Origin: Chitinophaga solisilvae
GTDB taxonomy: Bacteria; Bacteroidota; Bacteroidia; Chitinophagales; Chitinophagaceae
Reading direction: 5' to 3'
DNA: 64,000 nt
NCBI RefSeq assembly: GCF_009928525.1
Contig: NZ_JAABOK010000014.1
Span: forward strand, 62,001-126,000
Each line of letters starts with the position of its first letter. Positions within the stretch are counted from its first letter, which is position 1. The notes beneath the pieces are model-generated. The model saw nothing but the letters and a program-made list of their open reading frames with translations, made no database searches and was not told the DNA's origin. Below, one piece after another: positions 1 to 9,600 of this stretch. The position numbers were made by a program, and so were the translations under genes.

Positions 1-935
1 CTATCTGCAATCGAGGGTTGCTGCCTGTCGGAATGCTTTTCGAAGTACACTTTATCTATTGAGACGAGCTGTTGTCCCATATTGTTATATACGCATACCT
101 GCAGGCTCCAGGTACTTTCGTCTTCCCTGACAATATTACTGTAGCGTATCCATAAGTCGTCCGTAACAATCGTTTTACTAAACAGCTGATATCTGTCCAT
201 TCTTACCGGAAGCAGATAGGAGAACCTGTCATTCTCATACTCAACAGGCCATATTGCTGCATGCAGGCAAGTATCCAGAATAGCCGGGGGAATAGTATAC
301 TCCCTGCTGTATGTTGTTGCGTCCGCTCCGATGATCATGTGTACCATTGCTTCCTGCGCATTCTTTCTGCAGCTGCAGGCCAATCTGAATGCTGCCCCTG
401 TTTGCAGGCCTGCCTGATTAAAGTAAGCATAGAATGTGGCTGCCGGAATCTCTTCAGAAAAGGTTTCCCAGGCACTTTTGATATCAGCTGCGGGGGGCTG
501 TACTTTGGATTTATAAGACAATTGTATACGACCTTCCGCATGCAATACCGATTTCCCGGGAGCATTTTCTGACATACTGAAAAACTCAAATAGAATAATG
601 TTATGCTGCTCAGTTGTAAAAATCAACTGCACAGAAGTTGCTGCTGATTTTATCCAAAGTGGTTCTGTCAGTTTTAGCTGTTCTATATGCCAGTTATTTT
701 CCGGGAAAATGTTTACTATGGCAGAAGAGATATATTCAAGGCAACAGGCAGCCGGAAAGATGCATTTCCCATGCAGCCGGTAATCCTTTAGCCATGGAAA
801 TACTTCAGTATCGATAACCGCCTCCCAGCAGACCATCTCCTTGTGTCCGGCCATGCGCCTTTGTATGGCTCCGAATGAATGATTAGCTGTTACCTTTATT
901 TTATCGGATCCGGAAGGATATGACAAGTTACTCAT
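1..935 (-). CDS. trans-AT PKS protein, N-terminal dehydratase-like domain (partial, runs off left edge)
   Basis: The reading frame is open from an ATG at 935 to base 1 (311 codons seen) with no stop. It is a polyketide synthase dehydratase double hot-dog fold. The first hot-dog has the HxxxGxxxxP motif in the form Y52-RLH-G56-KCIF-P61, so the catalytic His is Tyr. The second hot-dog keeps the Asp as D221 in PPAILDTCLH, and the central motif FNQAGLQTGAAF (about 172-183) is recognisable. A DH at the very N-terminus means the KS that feeds it lies on another polypeptide, a split module as is common in trans-AT systems. It is the last gene of the operon in this window, 63 bp after the ECH1 gene. 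With His lost it is probably inactive as a dehydratase. The rest of the protein is outside the window. Confidence 0.85.
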   Translation of the reverse strand, partial: MSNLSYPSGSDKIKVTANHSFGAIQRRMAGHKEMVCWEAVIDTEVFPWLKDYRLHGKCIFPAACCLEYISSAIVNIFPENNWHIEQLKLTEPLWIKSAATSVQLIFTTEQHNIILFEFFSMSENAPGKSVLHAEGRIQLSYKSKVQPPAADIKSAWETFSEEIPAATFYAYFNQAGLQTGAAFRLACSCRKNAQEAMVHMIIGADATTYSREYTIPPAILDTCLHAAIWPVEYENDRFSYLLPVRMDRYQLFSKTIVTDDLWIRYSNIVREDESTWSLQVCVYNNMGQQLVSIDKVYFEKHSDRQQPSIAD

Positions 936-998
936 AACTCAGGTTTTAACTCAATCAGATAATTATCAATTTACCATCCTGATAGCATATGCTGATAT

Positions 999-1736
999 CT
1001 ACTGTTGCCAGGGAAACAAACCCGTTTCAGCATATCTTCTGATATTCCTTTGAACTTCCGGTGTGGCAAACGCTTTTCCGCTGGTAGTTACAGACAGCTC
1101 TCTTACAGTATCCAGGCTGTATAATTCTTTCATGAATGATTTCAATGAGATAATAGCTGGCCGGGATATTCTTTTCAGTCGCAGAAGATGAGTGTTTAAC
1201 AGGGCCACGTCATTGGCCGCCCAGGCATCAACTATTCCCCATCCATATGCCAGTTGTACATTGATAGCTTTGGTAGACAACGCGAGATATTGCGCATGAT
1301 GAAAACCGGCCTTCCGTATCAGGAAAGGCATTACGCAGGCAGGTATTAGTCCGAATAAAAGCTCAGACAAGCTAAAACTCGCATCTGCACCGGCAATCAC
1401 CATATCTGACGCTGCTATCAATCCCATTCCGCCGGCATTCACTTTTCCCTGTACATGAGCAATACTGATAAACGGTCCGGTTGCCAGGCAGTACAGAAAT
1501 TCATATAAGGCAGCGGTATTCAGCTGTGCGGCCTCATTAAAATCAGCTCCCATACAAAATATTTCCGGCAACCCTTGCAGCACCAGTATGGTTGCATGTT
1601 GTCCGTACTGCTGCAATGCATCGAAGCACTCTTCAATCAATAATGGATTAATAGTATTGTTGTTTTCAGGACGAAATAGCTGAAGATAGAATACAGATGC
1701 CTCCATACGCACCTTTATAGTCTGATAGTTATTCAT
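999..1736 (-). CDS. ECH1-type enoyl-CoA hydratase (beta-branch dehydratase, PksH-like)
   Basis: 245-residue crotonase-fold protein of the polyketide beta-branching type. It should dehydrate the HMG-like intermediate formed on a PKS ACP by the HCS enzyme. The segment QGLPEIFCMGADF (about 54-66) matches the family signature around the first oxyanion-hole loop and the second loop reads GKVNAGGMGL (about 97-106). Length is normal. Its start overlaps the end of the AT-ER gene by 8 bp, so the two are translationally coupled. The partner ECH2 lies about 25 kb away at the other end of the operon. The two were told apart by the GxEEG-containing loop of ECH2, absent here. The direction of assignment (dehydratase, not decarboxylase) is inferred from that similarity. 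Confidence 0.85.
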   Translation of the reverse strand: MNNYQTIKVRMEASVFYLQLFRPENNNTINPLLIEECFDALQQYGQHATILVLQGLPEIFCMGADFNEAAQLNTAALYEFLYCLATGPFISIAHVQGKVNAGGMGLIAASDMVIAGADASFSLSELLFGLIPACVMPFLIRKAGFHHAQYLALSTKAINVQLAYGWGIVDAWAANDVALLNTHLLRLKRISRPAIISLKSFMKELYSLDTVRELSVTTSGKAFATPEVQRNIRRYAETGLFPWQQ

Positions 1737-4029
1737 TCCGGTAAATATTCATTTTTGATGATAAAATTTCTGCGGCTTCCTTCATTATTCTCAGGGCAAT
1801 TTCATCTACATGCCTGTTTCTCCAGCTTTCCCAGGGAGTGCCTTTCACCCACTGATTGAAAGCGCCCAGCGCAGGCCCTGTCTGTATCTGAAAATCTGTC
1901 TGGCATGATATGTCTCCCTTCATAGCCAGCCTTGTCGAATAGCCGAAATACCATCTGAAGATGTAGGCCATTTTCTGTTTAGGGTTATGAACTGCTTTTT
2001 CCAGGTCACCCAGAGAGTAATAAGATTCTACATCCTTGTATATCTCTTCAAAGCTGCGTTTAAAGAAGTTCTTCTGAATATGATTTCTTGTTTTTTCATC
2101 AATTTCATCAAGGCTATTATGATATCTGTAAAGGTCGTATAACATATTTGCCCTTGCGGGGAAAAAAACGCCTCTTTTCAGCACCTGCACCTTAGCGCCT
2201 ATTTCAAACAGGTCGCCTGCAGGTGCATAGGTAGTATCCTGAACGTTGATATCCTGCAGCATATCCTTTACAGCATCACTCATGCCTGCTTCCACTGTAC
2301 ATTGATTAATAGATCCAGTCAGAATAAAATCAGCGCCCATGATAAAAGCTGCTGCAGCGGCTTCAGGTATACCGATGCCTCCCGCTGCACCTACACGTAT
2401 CCTGCGGCTGTACCCCTGATTTTTCATATACTCATCTCTTTGCCGCATTATTACCGGGACCAATGCAAGGGCAGCTCCCTGGTCGGTATGCCCTCCTGAA
2501 TCCGCTTCCACACAGATATCATCTGCCATGGGAATCAGCCGGCCTAATGTCGCTTCTTCCTGCGTAATTATATTTTCTGCCAGCAATTTTTCGATTAACT
2601 GTTCTGGTGGCGGGCTCAAAAACGCAGCAGCCACCTCTGGTCTGGATAGTTTCACCATAATTCTCACCGGAGAATGAACGGAGCCATCCATACTTCTGGT
2701 AAGACCGGTCAGTCTGACCCGAACCAGCTGCTGAGTTACATTCATATAGGCAGCTACTTCGACATGTCTGACCTTATACCTGAGTATTAAATCCACCATG
2801 TCCCGTTCTCTGGAACCGTTCAGCAGATTAAATCCATATGCTTCTCCATTCCTGAGCTGCCGTTGTATATCTATTATGGCAGACTCCATTTCATCTCTTT
2901 TCATACCACCGGTTCCAAAATATCCAATCATACCAGCGCGCCCCATTCTTATTACCAGTTCCCGGGATGCAATACCATGTACCATTGCACCAGTAACGTA
3001 GGCATACTTCAGGTTATAATCTTTTCTGAACTCCCGGTCTCCCAGCTGTTCGGCCTTTATCACAAAAACTTTGTCTGATCGTTCCTGTCTTTGTACCGTG
3101 TCCCGAAATATCCTTTTATCTTTTCCGGGTTCAGCAGGCTCCGGAGACCGGGTTGTTATCATCGCCCCTGCTACTTTTTCATTATTACCGGCAGGCTTCA
3201 TCTGAATAAACTGCTGCATTTTAGTCAGCACATCGCCAGGTCCTGTTTCACAGAACTCCCTGTACCCTTTATGAATAAGCCCGCTGATACTTTCATACCA
3301 TCTCACCTGGCTGGTTATCTGTTGAATCAGCATATCCATAACGTTATCTTTATATTCACCCGCAGTAGTATTGGCAATAACAGGCAACTGTAAGGGCGAG
3401 AAGATAAAGGCAGACAGATATGCCCCAAAATCTCTTGCCACAGATTGCATATAGCGGGAATGAAAAGCGCCGCTGACATTGAGCGGGTAATAAAGCCTCG
3501 CCCCTTCGGCTGTAAATATTTGCTGCGCTCTGTTAATATCATCTTTCGGGCCGGCGATCACAATCTGTTCAGCAGAATTGTAATTGGCGATATCCAGCGT
3601 ATCAAAATGTGTTTGCAGAATTTGTGTTGTTTTCTCCAGGTCAAGTCCAAGTACTGCGGCCATTGTTCCGTTTGTCATACCACTCATGAGTTCTCCTCTT
3701 TTTTTAACTATCCGGAAGCCGGTTTCAAAGGAATAGGCTCCTGCAGCAAACAGTGCGGTATACTCTCCCAGGCTGTGCCCCAGTACACAATCGGGTCTGG
3801 ATTCCTTTTCAATTCTTTCCAGGTACATCAATGTATTAACCAGGAACAAGGCTGGCTGGGTATATTGCGTCTTATTCAACAGACGTTCAGGATCTTTAAG
3901 GCAGAGCAACACCATATCATATCCCATGATGCTGTTTGCTGATTCAGTAATATGCGGATATCGGGCAAACAGGTTACCTCCCATTCCTTTCAATTGAGAG
4001 CCTTGCCCTGGAAACAGAAATGCTTTCAT
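1729..4029 (-). CDS. trans-acting malonyl acyltransferase fused to FMN-dependent enoylreductase (AT-ER, PfaD type)
   Basis: 766-residue bifunctional protein typical of trans-AT PKS clusters. Residues 1-290 are an acyltransferase: start MKAFLFPGQGSQ, nucleophile S86 in GHSLGEY, R111, and catalytic H190 in GAFHS, the His followed by Ser fitting malonyl specificity. It should load all AT-less modules of the neighbouring megasynthase. From about 325 to the end is a PfaD/2-nitropropane-dioxygenase-like TIM-barrel enoylreductase, with YVTGAMVHGIAS, GGHTDQG and VGAAGGIG (about 545) as the FMN-binding glycine-rich stretch. No ER is needed by the domains seen here, so it may act on modules beyond the left edge. 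It lies between the thioesterase gene (178 bp upstream) and ECH1 (overlapping). Confidence 0.95.
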   Translation of the reverse strand: MKAFLFPGQGSQLKGMGGNLFARYPHITESANSIMGYDMVLLCLKDPERLLNKTQYTQPALFLVNTLMYLERIEKESRPDCVLGHSLGEYTALFAAGAYSFETGFRIVKKRGELMSGMTNGTMAAVLGLDLEKTTQILQTHFDTLDIANYNSAEQIVIAGPKDDINRAQQIFTAEGARLYYPLNVSGAFHSRYMQSVARDFGAYLSAFIFSPLQLPVIANTTAGEYKDNVMDMLIQQITSQVRWYESISGLIHKGYREFCETGPGDVLTKMQQFIQMKPAGNNEKVAGAMITTRSPEPAEPGKDKRIFRDTVQRQERSDKVFVIKAEQLGDREFRKDYNLKYAYVTGAMVHGIASRELVIRMGRAGMIGYFGTGGMKRDEMESAIIDIQRQLRNGEAYGFNLLNGSRERDMVDLILRYKVRHVEVAAYMNVTQQLVRVRLTGLTRSMDGSVHSPVRIMVKLSRPEVAAAFLSPPPEQLIEKLLAENIITQEEATLGRLIPMADDICVEADSGGHTDQGAALALVPVIMRQRDEYMKNQGYSRRIRVGAAGGIGIPEAAAAAFIMGADFILTGSINQCTVEAGMSDAVKDMLQDINVQDTTYAPAGDLFEIGAKVQVLKRGVFFPARANMLYDLYRYHNSLDEIDEKTRNHIQKNFFKRSFEEIYKDVESYYSLGDLEKAVHNPKQKMAYIFRWYFGYSTRLAMKGDISCQTDFQIQTGPALGAFNQWVKGTPWESWRNRHVDEIALRIMKEAAEILSSKMNIYRNE

Positions 4030-4207
4030 ACATGTAATTTTCTGATAAAAAAAATTAATCTGACACCCTCCTCTGCTATCAGGTAAAGGTTTTATCTGTC
4101 AGCAGCATAGTACCCGGTGGGAGATATTGCTGCTGCAACACCTGTTCCTCTCATTAGCATGCTATGCTTTCTTTACTTTATCATTGCTGCCAGGTAAGGT
4201 GATATAA

Positions 4208-5278
4208 TCAAACTAAACAGCTTTTATTGACAAAGTCGCTGAAAGCGGCGGCTGTCATATATTCCCTGTCATATAACAGTTCACAGAATTCAGTAAGTAA
4301 AGCTATTGGATGCTGATTATACATCAATAGCAGGTGATTGGGCGCCTCCAGGTTAAGCAGATGAAAATCAGGCATTACAGCTTTCCAGTCCCTCCAGTCA
4401 ACGCTCTTCTTCATATCTTGCGGCTCAGGTTTCAGACAGAACCAGAGTTCCATCTCACCATAAAATATTTCATTCCTGTTATAGAAAAAGTAACAGGGAA
4501 CTTCTTCCGGTTGTGGCAAAGGCTTCAGTATATAGTGATCGACCCGGTAGTTCAATAGCAACTGTACCTTGCACATTACCTGTTCCTTAAAAGAGGCTTC
4601 CTGTCTTCTGAAACCCTTCTGCAACGCCAGTGTTATCAGTTGTTGCAGGAAAGCGCTGTCATCCAGGTGAGTATCCACTTCGTTTCTCCGGATAATCAGG
4701 CGTCCTGATTCTTCAGGATGTTGCACTGCCCGTGAAAACAACATGGAGTTTACCATCTTCAGTAACAGATCTTTGTAACTTGTCAGGAACCGTGTTCGGT
4801 CAGACGGCGGATCTATCATTACAACAGAGCTTATTTTTTCACCCTGTTCCTGTAACTGCCTGATGATTTCACAGGCAATTACGCCACCTAATGAAAATCC
4901 GCCGAATTCATAAGGGCCTTCCGGTTGTATGGCCCGTATTACTTCCAGGTAACGTGCGGCAATGGCAGGGATACCAGGAATGAAAGTATTTCCGGGCGGC
5001 AGCTGTTCCTTTGGCTGAAGCAGCCAGACAGGCCGGGGTACTGACTGCATCAGTTTTATATAGGGTTCAATTCCCCCCATACCACTATGCAACCAGAATA
5101 CCGGGCGTCCGGAAACAGCATTATTCAGTCGCGTTAATTTCGAATGAGGTATATTGTCCGGTGTGAAAGCGTGCTGCCGGTTTGCTTCCTGTCCGTTTAA
5201 TGCCAGAATGGATTTAAGTGCATCATCAACATTTATTCCTCCTGCCTGTAAAGCCTGCAGAATAAGTTTAACTTTCAT
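4208..5278 (-). CDS. stand-alone type I-like thioesterase with N-terminal helical motif
   Basis: 356-residue alpha/beta hydrolase of the PKS/NRPS thioesterase family. Nucleophile elbow GGFSLGG carries S129; a His near the C-terminus sits in APNHLLLMYNQHP as in family members. It starts with a short helical segment, LQALQAGGINVDDALKSIL (about 7-25), which resembles the last 30 residues of the giant PKS encoded two genes upstream. That suggests the TE was once the C-terminal domain of a PKS, or docks to it through this element. Role is inferred: hydrolytic or cyclising release of the chain, or proofreading. It follows the HCS gene by 32 bp. The 178-bp gap after it is the largest in the 1-22 kb part of the operon and shows only a 10-bp palindrome at 4155-4164. 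Confidence 0.85.
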   Translation of the reverse strand: MKVKLILQALQAGGINVDDALKSILALNGQEANRQHAFTPDNIPHSKLTRLNNAVSGRPVFWLHSGMGGIEPYIKLMQSVPRPVWLLQPKEQLPPGNTFIPGIPAIAARYLEVIRAIQPEGPYEFGGFSLGGVIACEIIRQLQEQGEKISSVVMIDPPSDRTRFLTSYKDLLLKMVNSMLFSRAVQHPEESGRLIIRRNEVDTHLDDSAFLQQLITLALQKGFRRQEASFKEQVMCKVQLLLNYRVDHYILKPLPQPEEVPCYFFYNRNEIFYGEMELWFCLKPEPQDMKKSVDWRDWKAVMPDFHLLNLEAPNHLLLMYNQHPIALLTEFCELLYDREYMTAAAFSDFVNKSCLV

Positions 5279-5310
5279 GAATTTTCATTTTTGTCGTTTT
5301 CAGGAATATG

Positions 5311-6573
5311 CTATTTACTCCATTCATATTTCCGGTGAAAATCCCGGATTTCCTTCAGGTAAAGTCTTGGTGCGGCTTTGACCACATCCCATGCGCGGGG
5401 AATAAGCTGATGATCAGGCGTTACATCACGTACGCCAAAACCCATAACAGCACTGTTACCGGCAATAATTTCATATTCAGTGACAGATAATCTTAACCGC
5501 TGGCTGAGGTGATCCTGTATCCTGAATTGCCGCTGCAGGGCCTGTCCGTCTTTTGTCACCACGCCGCTGTAAAATTCCGAGCAGCATCCGGACCCATAGG
5601 AGAAGCATCCGATACGGCCAGGTGTATCATAATTTCCGTTATCAATGGTACTGGCCAGCGACAGAAAAAGCGTACCTCCCATAATATTACCCACCTGCTG
5701 ACAGTATATCAGCCCTGGCTTTACGCGCCGTGTAAAATCGGCTTCCGTCTCAGCGGGGTCCGCATTGACCAGCTTACGCATGATACTGCGATGCGCGCCT
5801 TTCACCATTCCGCCGAAAGGCGTATGAAAAGACAGAAACTGGAAACTATTCCGGTAATCCGCATAGGTTACTCTTTTTTTGTACTCCAGATAAGACTTCT
5901 CACAGCATTCCATATATGACAGCAGGGACAAATCTGCGTTACCTACCTCCTTGTCATTCTGTGGCCGGCAGGTATCCATTATTTCATGCCCATAATATCC
6001 GTTTGCACCAATATCCGCTGTAAACACACCAGGAGATGCACTTACCAGCAGCGCCACAGCTCCGGCGCCATTGCTGGGTTCCGCAAACGCCAGGTCTTTA
6101 TCACCGTTTTCGCTGCCGCTGACAATTGTAAAACGACTGATATCTGTAGCAATCACCAGCGCTTTAGCTCCGGGGGAAGCGTTGGAAAGAATAAAGCTGA
6201 CAGCCATCTGCAGACCTGCTGTACCTGAATAACAGGCCTGTTTTATCTCAAACAGGCGGCAGTTACGGTTAAGGCCGAGGTAATGATGCACATAGGTACT
6301 TACTGATTTACCGAAATCTATCCCGGATTCCGTACAGGTAATCAATAACTCGATGCGGCTTCTTTCCTGCTCTGTCAGCGATGCTATCAGCGGCTGTGCA
6401 GCATTTACCGCAAAGGTTACCGGATCTTCATAAGGCAATGCTACTGTCTTGCTTTTTATCAAAAGGTTTTCAAACCTGGTCTGGTTCAGGTTACGGTGTA
6501 TGGCCAGCTCCTGGACATCCAGGCAGGCGGCGCCACCGTAAATATTCATGGCCTGTATTCCTGCTGTTATCAT
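5311..6573 (-). CDS. HMG-CoA synthase-like enzyme for polyketide beta-branching (HCS, PksG-like)
   Basis: 420-residue HMG-CoA synthase homologue. It should condense acetyl from the donor ACP with a beta-ketoacyl chain on an acceptor ACP, giving a 3-hydroxy-3-carboxymethyl branch. The nucleophile C114 is in KQACYSGTAG, the general-base Glu is E82 in CTESGIDFGKS, and SFHTPFGGMVKGAH supplies the family His region. Length is normal for the bacterial PKS-associated clade. It lies 42 bp after the PKS stop codon and 32 bp before the TE gene. Together with ECH1 (999-1736), ECH2 (26142-26891) and the donor ACP (25839-26078) it makes a beta-branching cassette; the triple ACP of the PKS is the likely acceptor. 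Confidence 0.95.
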   Translation of the reverse strand: MITAGIQAMNIYGGAACLDVQELAIHRNLNQTRFENLLIKSKTVALPYEDPVTFAVNAAQPLIASLTEQERSRIELLITCTESGIDFGKSVSTYVHHYLGLNRNCRLFEIKQACYSGTAGLQMAVSFILSNASPGAKALVIATDISRFTIVSGSENGDKDLAFAEPSNGAGAVALLVSASPGVFTADIGANGYYGHEIMDTCRPQNDKEVGNADLSLLSYMECCEKSYLEYKKRVTYADYRNSFQFLSFHTPFGGMVKGAHRSIMRKLVNADPAETEADFTRRVKPGLIYCQQVGNIMGGTLFLSLASTIDNGNYDTPGRIGCFSYGSGCCSEFYSGVVTKDGQALQRQFRIQDHLSQRLRLSVTEYEIIAGNSAVMGFGVRDVTPDHQLIPRAWDVVKAAPRLYLKEIRDFHRKYEWSK

Positions 6574-6615
6574 TTTCTATTATTTTTTTGCTTACCAATA
6601 AAGGTTCCGGGTAAT

Positions 6616-9600
6616 TCAAATATGCTGACTGCCATTATATTTTCCGGTCAGTTGCAGTATTTTCAGATGAGCTGTTTCGATATCAATTCTTCCGGCCTTC
6701 ACCTGATGGAGTACATCACCTACTTCCACGATACTGACCGGTACTGTATTACCAGTTTTACTCTCATGCGCCAATTTGCTTATTCTCTCTTCCAGCAACA
6801 CAGCCAATTTCCTGATGTTGAGACAGTCAAAAACATGCGGCACAAGTAAATCGGTTCCATATCTGCGGTTAAGTTCCAGGACCCATAACAGGGCCTTATC
6901 TGAATCCAGTCCCATATCCCGGAAATTTGCATCTATATTTGTTTTTTCCGCAGGCACAGCAAGTATTGCTGCAATACTTTCCTTTAACTGCTGCTGCAAT
7001 TTATTTTCGACAACTTCAATTTTTTCAGCAGGGAAATGTTCCTGTTTTGTCTGATGACTGATTTCTTCTTTCGTCTGTCCATTTGTTGCTGCAGCCTGCA
7101 GCCAGTAACTTTCACGGGCAAAGGGATAACCAGGCAGATGTACGCGCGCCGGAAGGTTGTTCCCGTACAAAAGCCGCCATTCAATGTTTTTTCCACTTAT
7201 CCAGTGATTGCCTGTTTTATCCAGTTTACCTTTTTCTATCCATGAGCGCAGAAGTATGGCTTCATCTTCAAGGTCCGCCTGCCCTGCTGCATCCTGCCAG
7301 CTGCTTACCTTTCCGGTCATAATACCTGGTAATGACCAGTTTCCTGCAGCTATCCCTTTCAATGCAGCTACTATCTCATCGCGGGAGGCTGCCACAAATG
7401 CAGCCCTGCATTCCATGGCTTCTCTGCCATATTGCAGTGTCCAGGCTATTTCCGCAGACAGTAATTCCGGATGGCCGGAAATAAACGCAGCCAGTTCTTC
7501 CGCACCGACTTTCAGTCTGGCTTCATTCCTGGCTGACAATACTATCAGCACCGGGGCATTTGACTCAGCAATCTTTTTCCGGAGCGGAGCATATTCTTCC
7601 ATAACGAGATGCGCGTTTGTGCCGTTCAATCCAAAGGAACTGACAGCAGCCCTGCGCAGCATACCTGGTTGTATGTTCCAGGGCTGTAGCCTGTTACTAA
7701 TAAAAAACGGGCTTTCTTCCAGGTGTATATAATCATTCAGTTTTTCAAAATTGATAGTCGGCAGCAATACCTTTTCCTTCATAGCCAGCAATACTTTGAG
7801 CATGCCGGCCACTCCTGATGCTGCCAGGGTATTTCCAATATTACTTTTTACGGTTCCCAAAGCACAGAAATGCTGTTGCTGCGTGAAATTCCGGAAAGCC
7901 GTAGTCAGGGCATCCACTTCAATCGGGTCTCCGAAACGGGTGCCTGTACCATGCGCTTCCACCATCGTGATAGTTTCCGGATTGATGCCGGATTTTTTAT
8001 ACACATCCATTTCCAGCGCCAGTTGCGATTTCATGCTGGGTGCCGTAATACCATTTGTTTTACCATTCTGGTTGGTGGCCCATCCCTTCACTACTCCGTA
8101 TACAGGATCTCCATCTCGCAACGCATCTTTCATCCGCTTCAGCAGGAGCACCCCTACTCCTTCTCCCAACACAAAGCCATCAGCTTTCTGATCGAATGAA
8201 TAACAACGTCCTTTAGGAGATAACAGATTCGCATGGGCCGTCATAATGTGCATGGATGGGCCGGAGTATACAGTAACGCCTCCTGCAAGTGCCAAGTCAT
8301 TCTCTCCTGAAATAAGACTCTTACATGCTTCAATAACGGCTACCAGGGACGAAGAGCAGGCAGTGTCAACCGACAGTCCCGTCCCCTGCAGGTTAAGCAG
8401 GTAAGCAATCCGCACATTCAGCAACGCAGCCGAATTACCCAGCCATTCCCGCATAGTCAGTTCTCTTTCTACATCGCGGGATATATAATCGCCGGTAGTG
8501 CATCCCACATATACGCCACACCGGCTGCCTGACAGCGAAACCGGATTGATACCCGCATCTTCAATACTATGCCAGCAATGAGTCAGGAATAATCGCTGCT
8601 GAGGATCCATCCGCACCGCTTCATCCGGAGGAATATTAAAAAATGCCGGATCAAATTTGTCCACATCCGGAATGGCTCCCATCCATCTGGAGGTTGTTTT
8701 ACCCGATGTTCCAGGTACAGGATCATAATAGTCCTCTATATTCCAGCGGCTGGCCGGCACCGTTGAGATACAGTCCCTGCCTTCCAACAGATTATTCCAG
8801 AAATCCTGTGTGGTTGGTGCATCAGGATATTGTGCTGATATGCCGATAATGGCGATATCTTCCGTCCCCGGTGGCGCCATATCCGGATGATCCGGTGCAA
8901 TATTCTTTATACTATTTGCAGTTGCTTCCTCTGACGACGGTGATACCTGTGGTTTCTGCTGCTCTCTGATACCACCGGTATTCTTTTCAGAGATTGTATT
9001 TACTCCCAGGTCTGACAATGTCACAGCTGGTAATGAATAAGCAGGCATATCCTGCTGGCTGGCTGCGACCGGCGCCGCAGGATGCTTTCCTTCATTCAAT
9101 GTAGCTTCAAGAAAATCTGCCAGCTCCCTGATATTGGTATAATCGTATAACACGGTTGCCGTGAGAGAAAGCCCGTACTGATTGTTAATTACGGTTACCC
9201 ACTCCAGCCCTAACACGGAGTCTACTCCCAGGTTCAGGAAGGTTTCATTCGGATTAATGTCCTTGCCCGGCAGGTATAATACTTCACCCAGACTATCAGA
9301 CAATTCCTGCTGCAAACGGCTGGCTGAAAATGCAGCTGTTACAGAGACAGGCGGAGGTGTTGAAACTATTTCCGCTGTTGCGACTGAAGTCTGTGTTAAA
9401 TGAATTACCGGTAACCCGGATGTAGCTTTGGTAGCTGGCAGTATATCCGCAGGCGTTACAGCGGAGGAGACATTCTCCTGCCCCTTGAGTACAGTCGCCA
9501 GATAGGCAGCCAGCTCCCTGATATTAGTATAATCATAAAGTACTGTGGCTACCAGGGAAAGGCCATACCGCTGGTTGAGAGCAGTAATCCATTCCAGTCC

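Noticed and set aside
5986..6228. Plus-strand ORFs across the HCS and PKS genes (many)
   Set aside because: All are antisense shadows inside genes with clear active sites.
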